Source: Pontibacter deserti (lineage in GTDB: Bacteria; Bacteroidota; Bacteroidia; Cytophagales; Hymenobacteraceae). Taken from it: DNA of 64,000 nucleotides. The stretch covers positions 1,240,001-1,304,000 of the forward strand of contig NZ_JALPRS010000001.1 of the NCBI RefSeq assembly GCF_023630255.1, in the 5' to 3' direction. Below the pieces are notes generated by a model. That model had not been told where the DNA came from, searched no databases, and saw only the letters and a program-made list of their open reading frames with translations. The position numbers and the translations under genes were made by a program. Each line of letters begins with the position of its first letter. Positions within the stretch are counted from its first letter, which is position 1. Positions 62,281-64,000 of this stretch are shown here, one piece after another.

Positions 62281-62338
62281 GAATAATAAAAAACACCATC
62301 TCCTGCCGAATGGCAGGAGATGGTGTTTTTTATTATTC
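62281..62338 (-). terminator. strong terminator after the azurin-like gene
   Basis: A perfect 27-bp inverted repeat (62281-62307 with 62312-62338) around a GAAT loop, GC-rich inside and A/T-rich outside, giving T-runs on both strands. It lies 10 bp after the azurin stop and can work in both directions. Confidence 0.92.
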
Positions 62339-62348
62339 TGGTTGCTTC

Positions 62349-62876
62349 TTATTTTACGATCAGTTTCCCATGCATCCTTTTCCAGTGGTCAGGGTAAGTA
62401 CAAACAAAATCGTAAGTACCAGGCGTCGGCGCTTTAAACTCATGCGTTACTGTCTGGCCGGGTTTTGCCAATGGAGTCCAGGCAATTATATGTTTGCTAT
62501 CAGGGATATAATTTCCGGAAGCACCTGTTTTATTCCCTGCCAGTGCCACTTCTTTATACTTGCCACTGGTAGTAAGCACAAAGTTATGGATCATGGTAAG
62601 GTCGGTGCCTTCGTTGACTAAGGATAGCGTTATGAGCGCATCTTTAGCTACCTGTACTGTATCCTGGTCAAAAGCCATTTCTTCTGCAGTGTTACCTGTC
62701 GCGCGAAGTATAATCTCTACTTTAGGCTGTAGAGTTGTATCCCCTGGCAGCTTACTAGCTCCTGCAGTAGTGTCTTCTAAATTTTCTTCCAGGGTACCTG
62801 TTTCCTGCTTAATACCGTCACAAGCTGTTAAACTATAACCAAGCACCATTGCAATAAAAAAAACTTCTCTTCTCAT
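62349..62876 (-). CDS. azurin/plastocyanin-like blue copper lipoprotein
   Basis: A 175-residue periplasmic electron carrier. The signal peptide ends in a lipobox with Cys19 (SLTAC), so it is lipid-anchored. The copper ligands of azurin are all there: His97 in MIHNFVL and Cys159, His164, Met168 in CTYPDHWKRM. A 30-residue linker rich in Glu and Thr separates anchor and cupredoxin fold. It probably donates electrons to a terminal oxidase, and the cbb3 cluster nearby is a candidate. ATG start at 62876, 21 bp after the L,D-transpeptidase stop, so the two may be co-transcribed. Confidence 0.92.
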   Translation of the reverse strand: MRREVFFIAMVLGYSLTACDGIKQETGTLEENLEDTTAGASKLPGDTTLQPKVEIILRATGNTAEEMAFDQDTVQVAKDALITLSLVNEGTDLTMIHNFVLTTSGKYKEVALAGNKTGASGNYIPDSKHIIAWTPLAKPGQTVTHEFKAPTPGTYDFVCTYPDHWKRMHGKLIVK

Positions 62877-62897
62877 GCTTCGCTCCTTTCCGGGATA

Positions 62898-64000
62898 TTA
62901 CCCAAAGAACTCTTTAGCAAGCTTTTTATCGTGCCCATAGATGTCGTCTCTGAAGTGCACTTTCCCCTGCTCATCAACCCAGCTTGTAAAGTACACCAGG
63001 TATACCTGCATCTTCTTAGGCAATGTTACCCATTCTTCCTCGCCGGTATCAATCGTTTCTCTTATTCTTTGTTCATCCCACTCCGGCATGTCCTGCAATA
63101 AGTATTTTGCAAGTTCAACAGGCTTTTCAAGGCGAACACACCCATGGCTAAACCCTCTTTCTGTTTGGTTAAACAACGCATCTGCAGGCGTATCGTGCAG
63201 GTATACGTTATAAGAGTTCGGGAATAAGAATTTTAAATCTCCTAACGAGTTCTTAGGCCCCGGGCGCTGACGCACCATGTATGGAAAGTTCTTTTCAGTA
63301 ACACTGGCCCAGTCTATACTATATGCTGAAATTGGCTTCGGATCTTTCTCCTTTGTTACAATTTCCATATCCTGGCTTTCCAGGTAGCCCGGGTTTCTCA
63401 GCATGGCAGGCTTTATCTCTTTTTCTACGATGGTATTAGGTACATTCCAGTAAGGCGCCAGTACTACAAACTCCAGCTTATCACTAAATATAGGTGTTGA
63501 GTTTAGCTCTTTTCCTACGATTACCTTCATCTCGAATACCTTCTTATAAGACCGCTCAGCTTCAGGGTCGTTTTCAGGATCTTCGTAGATATACAGCTTA
63601 TATTCCGGTATATTTACCCAGATATACTTCTGATCCAGGCTCTTTGGAACCAGGCGCTTCGGTATCCAGCGCCAGCGCTCCATATTCATCATGATCTGCT
63701 GAATGCGGTCTTCGACAGGTACGTTCATCATACGCAGTGTATTACCACCAACTTTCCCATCCTGGTCCAGCCCGTGCAAGCGCTGAAACTCTTTCACCTG
63801 CTGCACCAGTGTATCATCAAATTTGCGCATGTTAGGGTCATTCACATTTATCGGTTGCCCCGGATTTAGGCGCTTGCGCAACTGTATAACAGCAGCGGAG
63901 GTATCGCCTTTTTGCAGCATTTTCGTTTTACCGATATCTACCTTCTCCCAACCGCCTTTTGCCTGTAGTGCTCTATACTTGTGCAGGGTCTCGCGCAGGT
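62898..64000 (-). CDS. murein L,D-transpeptidase (YcbB-like), 5' end cut by window
   Basis: A cell-wall enzyme that makes 3-3 crosslinks in peptidoglycan. The visible part has a PG_binding_1 domain with VQQVKEFQRLHGLDQDG, then a YkuD catalytic domain with LHDTPA and SHGCVRLEKP, in which the Cys is the nucleophile. The reading frame is open through the right edge (64000) and continues upstream of the internal Met at 63920, so the true start lies outside. Length and order match the YcbB/LdtD type, with a periplasmic location expected. Ends 21 bp before the azurin-like gene. Confidence 0.93.
   Translation of the reverse strand, partial: LRETLHKYRALQAKGGWEKVDIGKTKMLQKGDTSAAVIQLRKRLNPGQPINVNDPNMRKFDDTLVQQVKEFQRLHGLDQDGKVGGNTLRMMNVPVEDRIQQIMMNMERWRWIPKRLVPKSLDQKYIWVNIPEYKLYIYEDPENDPEAERSYKKVFEMKVIVGKELNSTPIFSDKLEFVVLAPYWNVPNTIVEKEIKPAMLRNPGYLESQDMEIVTKEKDPKPISAYSIDWASVTEKNFPYMVRQRPGPKNSLGDLKFLFPNSYNVYLHDTPADALFNQTERGFSHGCVRLEKPVELAKYLLQDMPEWDEQRIRETIDTGEEEWVTLPKKMQVYLVYFTSWVDEQGKVHFRDDIYGHDKKLAKEFFG

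Overview
The window looks like chromosomal DNA of a Bacteroidota bacterium, most likely a Cytophagales/Hymenobacteraceae member of the Pontibacter kind. The genus is an inference from gene content and style. Supporting signs are a fused CcoN-CcoO oxidase subunit, CcoP/CcoQ/CcoS/CcoI/CcoG/CcoH in one block, a CPA2 antiporter, DUF4136 and azurin-like lipoproteins, TAnnTTTG-type promoter elements and weak Shine-Dalgarno sequences. No rRNA, CRISPR array or intact insertion sequence was seen.

Layout. 1-2.7 kb: a patatin-like lipase (cut by the window edge), a metallo-beta-lactamase-fold hydrolase and accA, all on the minus strand. 2.9-3.1 kb: two identical tRNA-Asp genes with a promoter and a terminator. 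3.2-29.4 kb: a large surface-polysaccharide locus, almost all on the minus strand. It holds 16 glycosyltransferases (GT2, GT4, GT8, GT61 and GT-D types), three FkbM-type methyltransferases, three left-handed beta-helix acyltransferases, a Wzy-like membrane polymerase and a Wzm/Wzt ABC exporter. A decayed glycosyltransferase sits at about 20.0-20.5 kb. 29.5-35 kb: gmd and fcl (GDP-fucose supply), the tyrosine autokinase/co-polymerase Wzc and the export lipoprotein Wza, which complete the glycan pathway. 35-41.9 kb: a DUF481-like outer-membrane protein, an HD hydrolase, a KefB-like antiporter, a DUF4136 lipoprotein, an acetyl-CoA hydrolase/transferase and a frameshifted DUF1206 gene. 42-48 kb: a sigma-54 response regulator and a 1429-residue hybrid histidine kinase with about seven PAS domains. 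48-50.4 kb: a voltage-gated-type K+ channel, a lone cyclic-nucleotide-binding protein and a double universal stress protein. 50.4-61.1 kb: the complete cbb3 oxidase and assembly cluster (safE, ccoH, ccoG, ccoP, ccoQ, ccoNO, ccoS, ccoI) followed by a Crp/Fnr regulator. 61.3-64 kb: an XRE regulator, an AT-rich intergenic region with a palindromic pair of consensus DnaA boxes, an azurin-like lipoprotein and a truncated L,D-transpeptidase.

How the parts fit. The glycan locus makes, modifies, polymerises and exports a complex, probably fucose-containing polysaccharide. The cbb3 cluster is high-affinity, microaerobic respiration. It appears to be wired to the local Crp/Fnr regulator through TGAY-N4-RTCA palindromes found upstream of ccoNO, ccoI, ccoG, usp and the acetyl-CoA hydrolase; ccoNO and ccoI each carry two such boxes spaced exactly 22 bp apart. 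A short word, AAGTATA/TATACTT, is strikingly common in the core part of the window and rare in the polysaccharide locus, which supports a foreign or fast-evolving origin for the latter.
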